Source: Bacillota bacterium (GTDB lineage Bacteria > Bacillota > UBA4882 > UBA10575). Taken from it: DNA of 15,228 nt. The translations under genes were made by a program, and so were the position numbers. Location: the NCBI GenBank assembly GCA_012521315.1, contig JAAYMP010000019.1, forward strand, positions 1 through 15,228, given 5' to 3'. Within the stretch, counting starts at the first letter, position 1. Every line of letters starts with the position of its first letter. A model generated the notes under the pieces. It did not search any database. It saw nothing but the letters and a program-made list of their open reading frames with translations, and had not been told where the DNA came from. This document shows positions 1 to 6,931 of this stretch, in pieces.

Positions 1-449
1 AAGGCTTTTTCCACCTGTCCCGCCACGAAAGCGTTGGTTTCGCCCGCTTCCCGTTGCTGTAAACTTTCACCCACACAAATAATGGGTTTCAAGCCGTGGC
101 GAAGGGCCGCTTGCACCTTTTTGTTCACCGTTTCGTCGGTTTCCCCAAAATACTGCCGGCGCTCCGAGTGGCCGATAATCACATAGGAACAACCCAACTC
201 CTTGAGCATCAACGGCGAAACCTCGCCGGTGTAGGCCCCTTCGTCCTCCCAGAACAGATCCTGGGCCCCCAGCCCAATCTCGGTTCCCTGCAAAAGCTCG
301 GCGACGGTCGCCAGCGCGGTAAAGGGCGGGCAGAGCACTACTTCCACCGCGGCGGGCATCGTCTTTTCTTTCAACCCGTTGACCAAAGCCCGTGCTTCGG
401 TATTTGTCTTATACATTTTCCAGTTTCCGGCGATAATCGGTTTTCGCAC
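1..449 (-). CDS. tpiA: Triosephosphate isomerase, partial (N-terminal 149 codons)
   Basis: Triosephosphate isomerase interconverts dihydroxyacetone phosphate and glyceraldehyde 3-phosphate in glycolysis, in the cytoplasm. The translation begins MRKPIIAGNWKMYK, which carries the family's substrate-binding Asn and Lys (GNWKM). Further on it has the catalytic-His motif IIGHSERR near residues 93-100 and CVGES near 126-130. The start is GTG at 449, preceded by a clear AGAGGTGG ribosome binding site that lies directly after the pgk stop, so only 13 nt separate the two genes and they should be co-transcribed. The gene runs off the left edge, so the catalytic Glu region and the C-terminus are not visible. 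An intact gene would be about 250 codons. Identification is secure. Confidence 0.96.
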   Translation of the reverse strand, partial: MRKPIIAGNWKMYKTNTEARALVNGLKEKTMPAAVEVVLCPPFTALATVAELLQGTEIGLGAQDLFWEDEGAYTGEVSPLMLKELGCSYVIIGHSERRQYFGETDETVNKKVQAALRHGLKPIICVGESLQQREAGETNAFVAGQVEKA

Positions 450-462
450 CTGTCACCACCTC

Positions 463-1650
463 TTATTCCTTATCAGTAAGCGCCGCTACCCCCGGCAGTT
501 CGATGCCTTCCAGGAACTCCAACGAGGCCCCGCCACCGGTCGAAACATGGGTCATCTTGTCGGCATAACCCAACTGCTCGACCGCCGCCGCCGAGTCGCC
601 ACCACCGACAATCGTCGTCGCCTCGGCTTCGGCCATTGCTTGGGCGATGGCATTCGTCCCCACGGCAAAGAGAGGATTCTCAAAGACACCCATCGGTCCG
701 TTCCAGACCACCGTCTTCGCCGCTTTGATCGCCGCCGCAAACTGCTTGATCGTCTCGGGCCCAATATCCACCCCTTGCTGATCGGCCGGGATCGCGTCGG
801 CCGGCACCGCCTTATGTGTGGTCGGGTTCTTAAAGTCATCGGTCACGACCACGTCCACCGGGAGGAGCAGTTGGACTCCTTTCGCCTCCGCCTGGGCAAT
901 CATCTCCCGGGCAAAGTCAATTTTTTCCGCATCGAGTAAGGACCGGCCGATCTCAAGGCCCTTCGCCTTGAGGAAGGTAAAGGCCATTCCCCCACCGATG
1001 ATCAAGGTATCCACTTTGTTGAGGAGATTGGTGATCACCCCTAATTTATCGGCTACTTTCGCCCCGCCCAGGATGGCGACGAAAGGCCGTTCGGGGTCGG
1101 TAATGGCTTTCCCCATAATCGCCAGCTCTTTTTCGATCAGGAAGCCGGCTGCGGCCGGTTTCAGATAGGCCGTCACCCCGGCGGTCGAAGCGTGGGCGCG
1201 GTGTGCCGTACCAAAGGCATCGTTCACATAAAGATCAGCCACCGCGGCCAGTTGCCGGGCAAACTCCGGATCGTTGCTCGTCTCCTCTTTATAGAAGCGC
1301 ACATTCTCCAGGAGTAAAAGATCGCCTTCGGCCATGGCGGCCACGGCTTTTTGCGGTTCTTCCCCGATACAGTCGTTGACCTTAATCACCTTCCGCCCGC
1401 TGAGTTCGCACAGGCGTTGGGCGATGGTATCCATCCGGTATTTCTCGTCCACTCCTTTCGGACGGCCGAAGTGGGAGACCAGGATCACTTTCGCACCATG
1501 CTCCGCCAGATAGTTGATGGTCGGCAATGCCGCTTTAATCCGGCGGTCATCGGTGATCTGCCCGTTGTCGTCCACCGGCACGTTGAAATCAACCCGGACT
1601 AAAACCCGTTTTCCTTTCACCGCCAGATCCTTGATGGTCATCTTTTTCAT
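463..1650 (-). CDS. pgk: Phosphoglycerate kinase
   Basis: Phosphoglycerate kinase transfers the acyl phosphate of 1,3-bisphosphoglycerate to ADP, the first ATP-yielding step of glycolysis. About 395 residues, the normal bacterial length. Visible family motifs are RVDFNVP (N-terminal substrate domain), HFGRPKG, the nucleotide-domain GGAKVADKLGVI, NGPMGVFE, GGGDSAAAV and STGGGASLEFLEG near the C-terminus. The start is uncertain by two codons: AAGGAG at 1661-1666 lies 10 nt before ATG 1650 but only 4 nt before an in-frame GTG at 1656; I prefer the ATG. It sits between gap (41 nt upstream) and tpiA (13 nt downstream) as the middle gene of a glycolytic operon. No defects are seen. Confidence 0.97.
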   Translation of the reverse strand: MKKMTIKDLAVKGKRVLVRVDFNVPVDDNGQITDDRRIKAALPTINYLAEHGAKVILVSHFGRPKGVDEKYRMDTIAQRLCELSGRKVIKVNDCIGEEPQKAVAAMAEGDLLLLENVRFYKEETSNDPEFARQLAAVADLYVNDAFGTAHRAHASTAGVTAYLKPAAAGFLIEKELAIMGKAITDPERPFVAILGGAKVADKLGVITNLLNKVDTLIIGGGMAFTFLKAKGLEIGRSLLDAEKIDFAREMIAQAEAKGVQLLLPVDVVVTDDFKNPTTHKAVPADAIPADQQGVDIGPETIKQFAAAIKAAKTVVWNGPMGVFENPLFAVGTNAIAQAMAEAEATTIVGGGDSAAAVEQLGYADKMTHVSTGGGASLEFLEGIELPGVAALTDKE

Positions 1651-1678
1651 CAGCACACCACTCCTTGCTTCATTCTTG

Positions 1679-1700
1679 GGTTTTTAATATATTAAAGACC
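1679..1700. repeat. 22-bp dyad overlapping the gap stop codon, gap-pgk junction
   Basis: The core 1683-1696, TTTAATATATTAAA, is a perfect 14-bp palindrome. It is extended on both sides by GGT/ACC arms with one mismatched pair (1682/1697). The gap stop codon (1692-1694) lies within it. No T-run follows on either strand, so it is not a standard intrinsic terminator. It could fold as a weak AU-rich hairpin in the gap-pgk mRNA, or act as a DNA operator-like dyad. The function is unknown. Confidence 0.5.
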
Positions 1701-2741
1701 TTTTTCCCCCATATAAACCGCCAAGTCGGCCACCCGGCAGGAATACCCCCATTCATTGTCATACCAGGCAACCACTTTGACCAGATTATCCTCGATCACC
1801 ATCGTCGAAAGTCCGTCGACGATCGACGAATGAGGGTCACCTTTATAGTCTGCAGAGACCAGTGGCAGTTCGTTATAGCTCATAATCCCTTTGAACTCGT
1901 TTTCGGCCGCCTCCCGCAAAGCGGTGTTGATCGCTTCCACGCTTACCGGCGACTGGTTCAGCTCCGCCACCAGATCAACCACCGAGACGGTGGGCGTGGG
2001 CACCCGCATGGCAAACCCATTCAGTTTCCCTTTCAACTCCGGCAGGACCAAAGCCACGGCCCGCGCCGCCCCGGTCGTCGTCGGAATAATCGATAGAGCG
2101 GCCGCCCGGGCTCGCCGCAGGTCGCTGTGGGGCAGATCCAAAATCTGCTGGTCGTTGGTATAGCTATGTACGGTGGTCATCAAGCCCCGTTTAATCCCGA
2201 ATTTTTGGTGGAGGACCTTTGCCACCGGGGCCAAGCAGTTGGTGGTGCAAGAGGCGTTGGAGACAACGTGGTGTTTTTGGGGATCGTACCGGTCCTGATT
2301 AACCCCCATCACGATGGTCAGGTCTTCCTCCTTGGCGGGCGCCGTAATGATCACTTTTTTCGCGCCGCCTTTGGTGATATGATTGACGGCGCCGCGCACC
2401 ACCCGTCCCTTCTTGTTCACGCCGTCTTTTTTCAGGGTAAAAATGCCCGTTGCCTCGACCACAATCTCGACGCCAAAATCCGCCCAGGGGATCGCGGCCG
2501 GGTCTTGCTCCGAAAGGACCTTAACCGCTTTGTCGTCCACGATGATCCGGTCACCTTCCGCGCGGACCGTCGACGCCAAGCGCCCGTAGATCGAATCATA
2601 CTGCAAAAGATGGGCCAGGGTTTCGGCGTTCGTCAGGTCATTGACCGCCACAACCTCCAGCTCCGGATGGTACTGCCCAATGGCGCGAAAAACATTCCGG
2701 CCGATCCGGCCAAACCCGTTAATCCCGATTTTTACTCCCAT
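1692..2741 (-). CDS. gap: Type I glyceraldehyde-3-phosphate dehydrogenase
   Basis: This enzyme oxidises and phosphorylates glyceraldehyde 3-phosphate to 1,3-bisphosphoglycerate, reducing a nicotinamide cofactor. 349 residues. The Rossmann motif INGFGRIGRNVFRA is at 7-20, and VNDL with Asp35 at the end of the second strand is the acidic residue typical of NAD-preferring GapA. The catalytic motif SNASCTTNC places the nucleophile at Cys165. This is later than in most homologues (about 150) because of an apparent insertion of roughly 10-15 residues around 105-120, between FTLKKD and GGAKKV. The ATG at 2741 is preceded by GGGAGG at good spacing. It is the first gene of gap-pgk-tpiA. No cggR regulator gene lies upstream; the nearest upstream gene is whiA. 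Confidence 0.97.
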   Translation of the reverse strand: MGVKIGINGFGRIGRNVFRAIGQYHPELEVVAVNDLTNAETLAHLLQYDSIYGRLASTVRAEGDRIIVDDKAVKVLSEQDPAAIPWADFGVEIVVEATGIFTLKKDGVNKKGRVVRGAVNHITKGGAKKVIITAPAKEEDLTIVMGVNQDRYDPQKHHVVSNASCTTNCLAPVAKVLHQKFGIKRGLMTTVHSYTNDQQILDLPHSDLRRARAAALSIIPTTTGAARAVALVLPELKGKLNGFAMRVPTPTVSVVDLVAELNQSPVSVEAINTALREAAENEFKGIMSYNELPLVSADYKGDPHSSIVDGLSTMVIEDNLVKVVAWYDNEWGYSCRVADLAVYMGEKGL

Positions 2742-2983
2742 CTTGATCCTCCCTTTTCCTCTTTCCCCCCGCCCTTCGTTCCCGGGCGAAGGATTTTTAA
2801 TGCTACTGGAATTATCTCCCGATCAAGCTAAAACTATCATTAACAGTTTTTACAACCTGCCATGAACGGTTTTTCCCACTCGCCCATGTCCACGGGAGAC
2901 ACCCGCCGGAAAAAAGAGGAACATCTTGGGAAACGGTTGGTAAAAGTAATTATTGGTGAGGGTTATTATCCGCGATTAATGCT
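2742..2983. other. whiA-gap intergenic region
   Basis: This 242-bp stretch has no convincing gene. On the minus strand it contains a GATAAT hexamer (2811-2816 region) with no good -35 at 16-18 bp, and the stem-loop at 2773-2792 near gap. I see no clear whiA terminator and no repeat typical of a CggR operator, so how gap is transcribed remains open. Confidence 0.4.
2773..2792. other. Stem-loop in the gap leader
   Basis: CCTTCG (2773-2778) and CGAAGG (2787-2792) form a perfect 6-bp stem with an 8-nt loop. In the minus-strand transcript it would sit about 30 nt before the gap start, just upstream of a purine-rich stretch holding the ribosome binding site. Read on the plus strand it is followed by ATTTTTA and looks like a small terminator, but no plus-strand gene precedes it. 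As a leader hairpin it could protect gap mRNA from 5' decay, which is an inference only. Confidence 0.4.
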
Positions 2984-3943
2984 TCATCCTGGAGAATTCA
3001 TTTCCTCCCGGCCGAGAAAAGTTTCGGCAATTTTTAACAATCTCCGCATCCGATGGTTCACCGCCGACTTACTCAAAGGCGGGGTGGCCAATTCGCCCAG
3101 TTCCCTGAGGCTGGCTTCGGGATATTCCAGGCGCAACCGGGCGATCTCCTGGAGGCTCGCCGGCAGGGTGGCCAGGACCTTCCGGTCTTGTAACGCCCTG
3201 ATCGCTTCCACCTGTTCCAAACCGGCCCGCACCGATTTTTCCAGATTGGCAGTTTCGCAGTTGACCAGGCGGTTTACTTCATTCCGCATCTCTCTAATCA
3301 CGCGCACTTCTTCCATAGCCAAAAAAGCGCTGTGGGCACCGATAAAACTAATAAACCGGCCGATCGTCTCCGCGCCCTTCAGATAAACAGTATATTCCTT
3401 CCGGTGGTGGGTGCCGGCCCGGAACCCGCAGAGGTTTAACAAATAATTCAAACCCAGAGCAAACTCTTCGTTCTCCGTGGTGATCTCCACATGATAGTTG
3501 GGTTTCTGGGGATCGGTGATCGAACCGCGGGCTAGAAACGCGCCCCGGAGGAAAGCCGCCCGGCAACAATCGTTCCGGACGAGCGCGGGCGGGACGGCGC
3601 TGTTTAGCTGTAACCCGGCGGATAAAATCTCCAACTCCGTCAAGACCCGTTTGACGTCCCGGGCGCCGACCAGTTGCAAACGGTAGCGGCGCCGGTTAAA
3701 CCGGCCGGTATCTTCCATGATAATCCGCCCGGGCAGCTGGAAATATTTTTTCAACAGTAAGAGGCTTTTCCGGATTAAAGCCGCGCTTTCACTGCTGACC
3801 GTCAAGACATAGGAATGATTGGCCCGTAAATGCAGACTGCCGCTGGCCCGGACAATCGCCGCCAGTTCCGCTTTGACGCAACATTTTTGCGTCGGAAATT
3901 TCCTGGCCAACTCATCCTTCGTCTGTTGGGAATAGGTCCCCAC
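2984..3943 (-). CDS. whiA: Sporulation/cell-division regulator WhiA
   Basis: WhiA is a DNA-binding protein of Gram-positive bacteria. It drives sporulation-septation genes in Streptomyces and affects division and chromosome segregation in Bacillus. The 319 residues match the family length. The N-terminal degenerate LAGLIDADG homing-endonuclease fold is seen from YSQQTKDELAR (4-14) through CCRAAFLRGAFLARGS (126-141). The motif NEVNRLVNCETANL is at 221-234. The C-terminal helix-turn-helix spans roughly 270-308 (LRELGELATPPLSKSAVNHR). The start is GTG 3943, with GGGGAG about 10 nt upstream. whiA usually travels with rapZ and yvcK; here neither is present and the upstream neighbour is the divergent spmA. 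Co-transcription with gap is possible but the 242-bp gap argues for a separate gap promoter. Confidence 0.95.
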   Translation of the reverse strand: MGTYSQQTKDELARKFPTQKCCVKAELAAIVRASGSLHLRANHSYVLTVSSESAALIRKSLLLLKKYFQLPGRIIMEDTGRFNRRRYRLQLVGARDVKRVLTELEILSAGLQLNSAVPPALVRNDCCRAAFLRGAFLARGSITDPQKPNYHVEITTENEEFALGLNYLLNLCGFRAGTHHRKEYTVYLKGAETIGRFISFIGAHSAFLAMEEVRVIREMRNEVNRLVNCETANLEKSVRAGLEQVEAIRALQDRKVLATLPASLQEIARLRLEYPEASLRELGELATPPLSKSAVNHRMRRLLKIAETFLGREEMNSPG

Positions 3944-4022
3944 GATCCATCTCTCCCCTCACCGGCCATCCATTTATTGGGCATAAACCCGCCACGCCGC
4001 CGAATATATAAATCTGTGGGGG

Positions 4023-4619
4023 GTGTTCGCCATCAATAAAATCTGGTTTGCCCTTTTTTTTCTCGGCTTTCTGGTTGCCGGAGCGACCGGGCGCGTCGAG
4101 GAGACAACCCTGGCCCTCATCGCCGCCATGGAGGAGAGCGTCAACTTCACCCTGGGGCTCATCGGCTTTCTCGCCTTCTGGTCCGGCCTGTTAAAGATCG
4201 CCGAAGCGGCCGGCCTTACCCAAAAAGTGGCCGGCGCCCTCCATCCGCTCCTCCGCCACCTGTTCCCCCGTCTTCCCCGGGACAGCCCGGCCCTCGGTGC
4301 GATCACCCTTAGTTTGGCCGCCAACCTGCTCGGTTTAAGCCACGCCGCCACCCCGCTGGGCATCAAGGCGATGCATGAATTGGAAAAGATCAATCCCACC
4401 CCCGGGGAAGTCTCCAACGAAATGGCCGTATACCTGGCTTTAATCTTGGGCGGTGTCTCTTTCGTGCCTTCCACCATCATTGCCGTTCGTTCCCGGGCCG
4501 GTTCCGCCCAACCATCGGTGGTGATCCTTCCCATTCTCCTCGCCTCGCTGCTTGGGACCACCGTGGCCCTGCTCACGCATTTGCTCATAAAAAAAACCCG
4601 AAAGGAGAGTAAAAATTGA
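4023..4619 (+). CDS. spmA: Spore maturation protein A
   Basis: SpmA is an integral membrane protein with SpmB; both are needed for normal spore core dehydration and heat resistance in Bacillus and Clostridium, and belong to the nucleoside-recognition (Gate) membrane family. The 198-residue sequence has hydrophobic segments at about 6-22, 42-60, 92-108, 135-155 and 165-188. It also has the conserved stretch ANLLGLSHAATPLGIKAM at 100-117. The start GTG 4023 gives the expected N-terminus ending in a hydrophobic helix; the upstream G-run (4018-4023) is a poor ribosome binding site. An AT-rich segment at 4003-4013 may be part of a -10 element, but I could not match it to a sigma factor consensus. 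It is divergent from whiA (79 bp apart) and overlaps spmB by 4 nt. Confidence 0.93.
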   Translation: MFAINKIWFALFFLGFLVAGATGRVEETTLALIAAMEESVNFTLGLIGFLAFWSGLLKIAEAAGLTQKVAGALHPLLRHLFPRLPRDSPALGAITLSLAANLLGLSHAATPLGIKAMHELEKINPTPGEVSNEMAVYLALILGGVSFVPSTIIAVRSRAGSAQPSVVILPILLASLLGTTVALLTHLLIKKTRKESKN

Positions 4620-5140
4620 AAATACTCTCGGTTTGGGCTATTCCCCTCTTTATCCTGATCGTCCTCGCCTGCGGCGAGTATAAAGGGGTTAAAGTATATG
4701 AAACCTTTATCGAAGGAGCCGGCGCCGGTTTGAAAACCGGTTTCCAACTCCTCCCCTATTTCCTGGCCATCTTCGGGGCGTTGGCGGTTTTTAAGACCTC
4801 GGGTGCCCTTAGCCTGTTTTGCCGCCTCTCCACCCCGTTCGCCCGCCTCCTGCGGATTCCCGAGGAGATCCTCCCCCTTGGTCTGGTGAAACCCCTTTCC
4901 GGCTCGGGAACCATCGGCTTTTTGGCCGACCTCATCCAGAAACATGGCCCCGATTCCCCCCTCGGCTTGATGGCTTCCATCATCGCCGGAGGCTCGGAGA
5001 CCACCTTCTACGTCCTCACCGTTTATCTTGGCGCCGTTGGCATCAGCCGCCCGAAGCATCTGATCGGCATGGGCCTCCTCGGCGACCTGGCCGCCTTTTT
5101 CGCCGCCATCGTGATCAGTCGATGGTTTCAAATAGGCTAG
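4616..5140 (+). CDS. spmB: Spore maturation protein B
   Basis: Partner of SpmA in spore core dehydration. 174 residues with hydrophobic segments at about 4-19, 43-59, 118-124 into 131-144, and 152-168. The family motifs are KPLSGSGTIGFLADLI (92-107) and AGGSETTFYVLTVYLG (124-139). The start is TTG 4616, preceded by AAAGGAGAG at 4601-4608, and it overlaps the spmA stop in a TTGA arrangement, a sign of translational coupling. The last 26 bp overlap the 3' end of divIVA on the other strand, so no room remains for a terminator between the convergent genes. Confidence 0.94.
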   Translation: MKILSVWAIPLFILIVLACGEYKGVKVYETFIEGAGAGLKTGFQLLPYFLAIFGALAVFKTSGALSLFCRLSTPFARLLRIPEEILPLGLVKPLSGSGTIGFLADLIQKHGPDSPLGLMASIIAGGSETTFYVLTVYLGAVGISRPKHLIGMGLLGDLAAFFAAIVISRWFQIG

Positions 5141-5909
5141 CCGCCTTCGCTTTCGCCGCCGCCAGGGCATCATCATCCATCTTCGCCAGGGCCGGTTGCT
5201 TGCGGGTTGCCGGCTGCTTGCGGGTTTCCGGTTGTTTGCGGGTTTCCGGCTCCTCAAACCCGCTCAGTTTCTCCGTTTGATCCGTCTTCTCCAATTTTTC
5301 CAGCTTCACGTCGAAGCGTTCCGCGCTCCCCAGTTCCTCGCCAAACCCTTCCAAATCCACCGGCTTCTCCGGTTTTTCCGGTTTTTCCGCCTTTCCCTCC
5401 TGCTCATCCTTGGGCCGGGTCACCCCGTAGCGGGAGAGATCGGTCACTTGCTCCCAGATGTCGTCAATATCCAGGTGTTTGTCGGCCATCTCAATCAAAC
5501 CCTGCAAAAAGCGGGTAAACTGGATCCGGAACATATCCACTTGTTGCTTGAGGTTGGCCAGTTCCTGGAGTTCGGCCTGGATCTCCTCCCGCACCTTCAA
5601 ACGCATCTGCTCGGCCCGGTTCTGTGCTTCCCGAAGGATGATCTCGGCTTGTTTTTCCCCGGCCGATTTGATCTCATCGGCGGTCCCTTGCGCGAGATAA
5701 AGCGTGTGTTTCAGGGTTTCTTCCATTGCCTGGTAGTTCTTGAGCAAATCATTCTTCGCTTCCAGCTCTTCCCGGAGATCAATGTTTTCCTTGTAAAGTT
5801 TTTCGTAATCAACGATCAGCTTCCGCATAAATTCTTGAACCTCTTTGGCCTTGTAACCGCGGAATCCCCGGCGAAAAACCATGGTTTCCAAATCAACTGG
5901 TGTAAACAT
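5115..5909 (-). CDS. divIVA: DivIVA-domain cell division protein
   Basis: DivIVA proteins bind negatively curved membrane at division sites and poles, and recruit division or polarity partners. 264 residues. The N-terminal membrane-binding domain TPVDLETMVFRRGFRGYKAKEV (3-24, quoted in part) has the exposed Phe-Arg pair at 16-17. A coiled coil follows over about 25-145 (QEFMRKLIVDYEKLYKENID onward). The last 100 residues are low complexity: KPEKPEKP near 176-183 and three ETRKQP-type units at 222-239, then an Ala-rich end. The ATG at 5909 has GGGAGG upstream. It lies 45 nt after ylmH, as in the standard Gram-positive division cluster. The 3' end overlaps spmB by 26 bp. Confidence 0.93.
   Translation of the reverse strand: MFTPVDLETMVFRRGFRGYKAKEVQEFMRKLIVDYEKLYKENIDLREELEAKNDLLKNYQAMEETLKHTLYLAQGTADEIKSAGEKQAEIILREAQNRAEQMRLKVREEIQAELQELANLKQQVDMFRIQFTRFLQGLIEMADKHLDIDDIWEQVTDLSRYGVTRPKDEQEGKAEKPEKPEKPVDLEGFGEELGSAERFDVKLEKLEKTDQTEKLSGFEEPETRKQPETRKQPATRKQPALAKMDDDALAAAKAKAASLFETID
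5194..5247. repeat. Three in-frame 18-bp tandem repeats in divIVA
   Basis: Units at 5194-5211, 5212-5229 and 5230-5247 differ from each other at one to three bases. They encode six-residue units of the form (E or A)TRKQP on the minus strand. Being in frame, copy-number change would lengthen or shorten the basic tail of DivIVA without breaking the gene. Confidence 0.85.
5361..5387. repeat. Three 9-bp tandem repeats in divIVA
   Basis: Units at 5361-5369, 5370-5378 and 5379-5387 (the last two identical, CGGTTTTTC) encode the EKP triplets of the DivIVA linker on the minus strand. A second, independent in-frame repeat in the same gene. Confidence 0.8.
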
Positions 5910-5954
5910 CGGACCAAGCCTCCCTTTGCTCGCTTACATTATTCTGTTGTTGTT

Positions 5955-6761
5955 CTACAATAACCTCTTCAGTTTAATAAACAAACGCCCTTTGCGCGTT
6001 TCACCGCCAATCTCCTCCACGATGACCCGGCCCCGGCCCCGGATCGAAAGGACGTCACCGGTCGCCACCTTATAGTCGGGAACCGTGACCAGTTGCCAGT
6101 TTACCTTGACTCTCCCCATTTTGATCTCCCGAGCCATCCGGCTTCGGGAAACACCGTAACCAAGCCCGGCCACCGCATCCAACCGCGGCGAAGCCACGGT
6201 GCTTTTGATCTCTTTAACCCTTTCCACCGGGATGTTCAATTGTTCCGGATCAATGGCCACCACCGTGACCGGCAAGGAGCCTACTTTGGTCAGGTTGGTC
6301 AGAATAAACTCGGCAATCTCCGCGGCAACCACCACCTGCGCTTCCTCGGTCCCCAAAAGAATGTCGCCAATTTTACCCCGTTTCAGCCCCAAACCCATGA
6401 TGCTGCCCAAAACGGACCGGTGACTAAGGAGCGGTTCGGTGGCGGGGGCGGCCTTGCCTCCTTTCAGCGGTGGTCGGACGGCCAAATAGGCCAACGGTGG
6501 TTCCACGGCCTCGTCCAGGTAAAAAGCGGGCATGACCACCATCCGTTGGCGCTCCGCTCCCCGGTAACCACCGAAATATTGGGTTTTTACCTCCGGCAGA
6601 AAATGGATTACTTCGCCGCAAAGAGCCCGTTGACTTGGATCAAGAAAATCCGTCGCCACTGGAGCGGTCTTCTTTAACGCCGTTTCCACCTGGTCAAGAA
6701 CCCGGGCGACCAGTTCCCGGTCTTCCCCTTCCAGGTGGGCTAAAAATCGTTCTTTATCCAT
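5955..6761 (-). CDS. ylmH: S4-domain RNA-binding protein YlmH
   Basis: YlmH is an RNA-binding protein encoded in the sepF-divIVA region of Gram-positive bacteria; in Bacillus it has been linked to ribosome-associated quality control (RqcP2-type role). 268 residues, normal length. The central conserved motif HRSVLGSIMGLGLKRGKIGD is at 114-133. The S4 RNA-binding domain is at about 193-245 (LDAVAGLGYGVSRSRMAREI, GRVKVNW, GDVLSIRGRGR). The ATG at 6761 has GAGGAG five nt upstream. It is followed by divIVA after 45 nt. Upstream, a 170-bp non-coding gap replaces the usual yggT/ylmG gene. Confidence 0.93.
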   Translation of the reverse strand: MDKERFLAHLEGEDRELVARVLDQVETALKKTAPVATDFLDPSQRALCGEVIHFLPEVKTQYFGGYRGAERQRMVVMPAFYLDEAVEPPLAYLAVRPPLKGGKAAPATEPLLSHRSVLGSIMGLGLKRGKIGDILLGTEEAQVVVAAEIAEFILTNLTKVGSLPVTVVAIDPEQLNIPVERVKEIKSTVASPRLDAVAGLGYGVSRSRMAREIKMGRVKVNWQLVTVPDYKVATGDVLSIRGRGRVIVEEIGGETRKGRLFIKLKRLL

Positions 6762-6883
6762 ACATACTCCTCTTCTTGTTGCTTGTCAATCGTTACTCTT
6801 CCCGGCTGTTCACCGCTGCTGTTCTCCCCAAAATCCGGCAAGCCTTGCTAACCAAACAATTTAAACAAACATTTTGCCTGACT

Positions 6884-6908
6884 CCGGCGCCTCACCCCAG
6901 CGCGCCGG
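6884..6908 (-). other. Stem-loop in the proC-ylmH gap
   Basis: CCGGCGC (6884-6890) and GCGCCGG (6902-6908) form a perfect 7-bp GC stem with an 11-nt loop, 24 nt after the proC stop. In the minus-strand RNA it is followed by AGUCAGGCAAAAUG and only scattered U residues, so it is at best a weak terminator or a processing/stability hairpin. The rest of the 170-bp gap (6762-6931) shows no gene. Confidence 0.4.
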
Positions 6909-6931
6909 GGGGCCTGCCAACTCAAGCGAAC

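Noticed and set aside
2862..3386. Plus-strand open frame opposite the whiA 3' half
   Set aside because: Mostly complementary to conserved whiA coding sequence; no recognisable protein motif and no good ribosome binding site.
3981..4013. Sporulation sigma-factor promoter before spmA
   Set aside because: GCATAAA and an AT-rich stretch are present, but spacing and -10 matches to SigE or SigG consensus are too poor to call.
3974..5257. Long minus-strand open frame opposite spmA/spmB (427 codons)
   Set aside because: It is antisense to two well-recognised genes, has low-complexity Arg/Lys-rich sequence with no family resemblance, and also covers the divIVA end.
5196..5963. Plus-strand open frame opposite divIVA (255 codons)
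   Set aside because: Its Leu/Phe-rich sequence is the complement of the Glu/Lys-rich coiled coil of divIVA.
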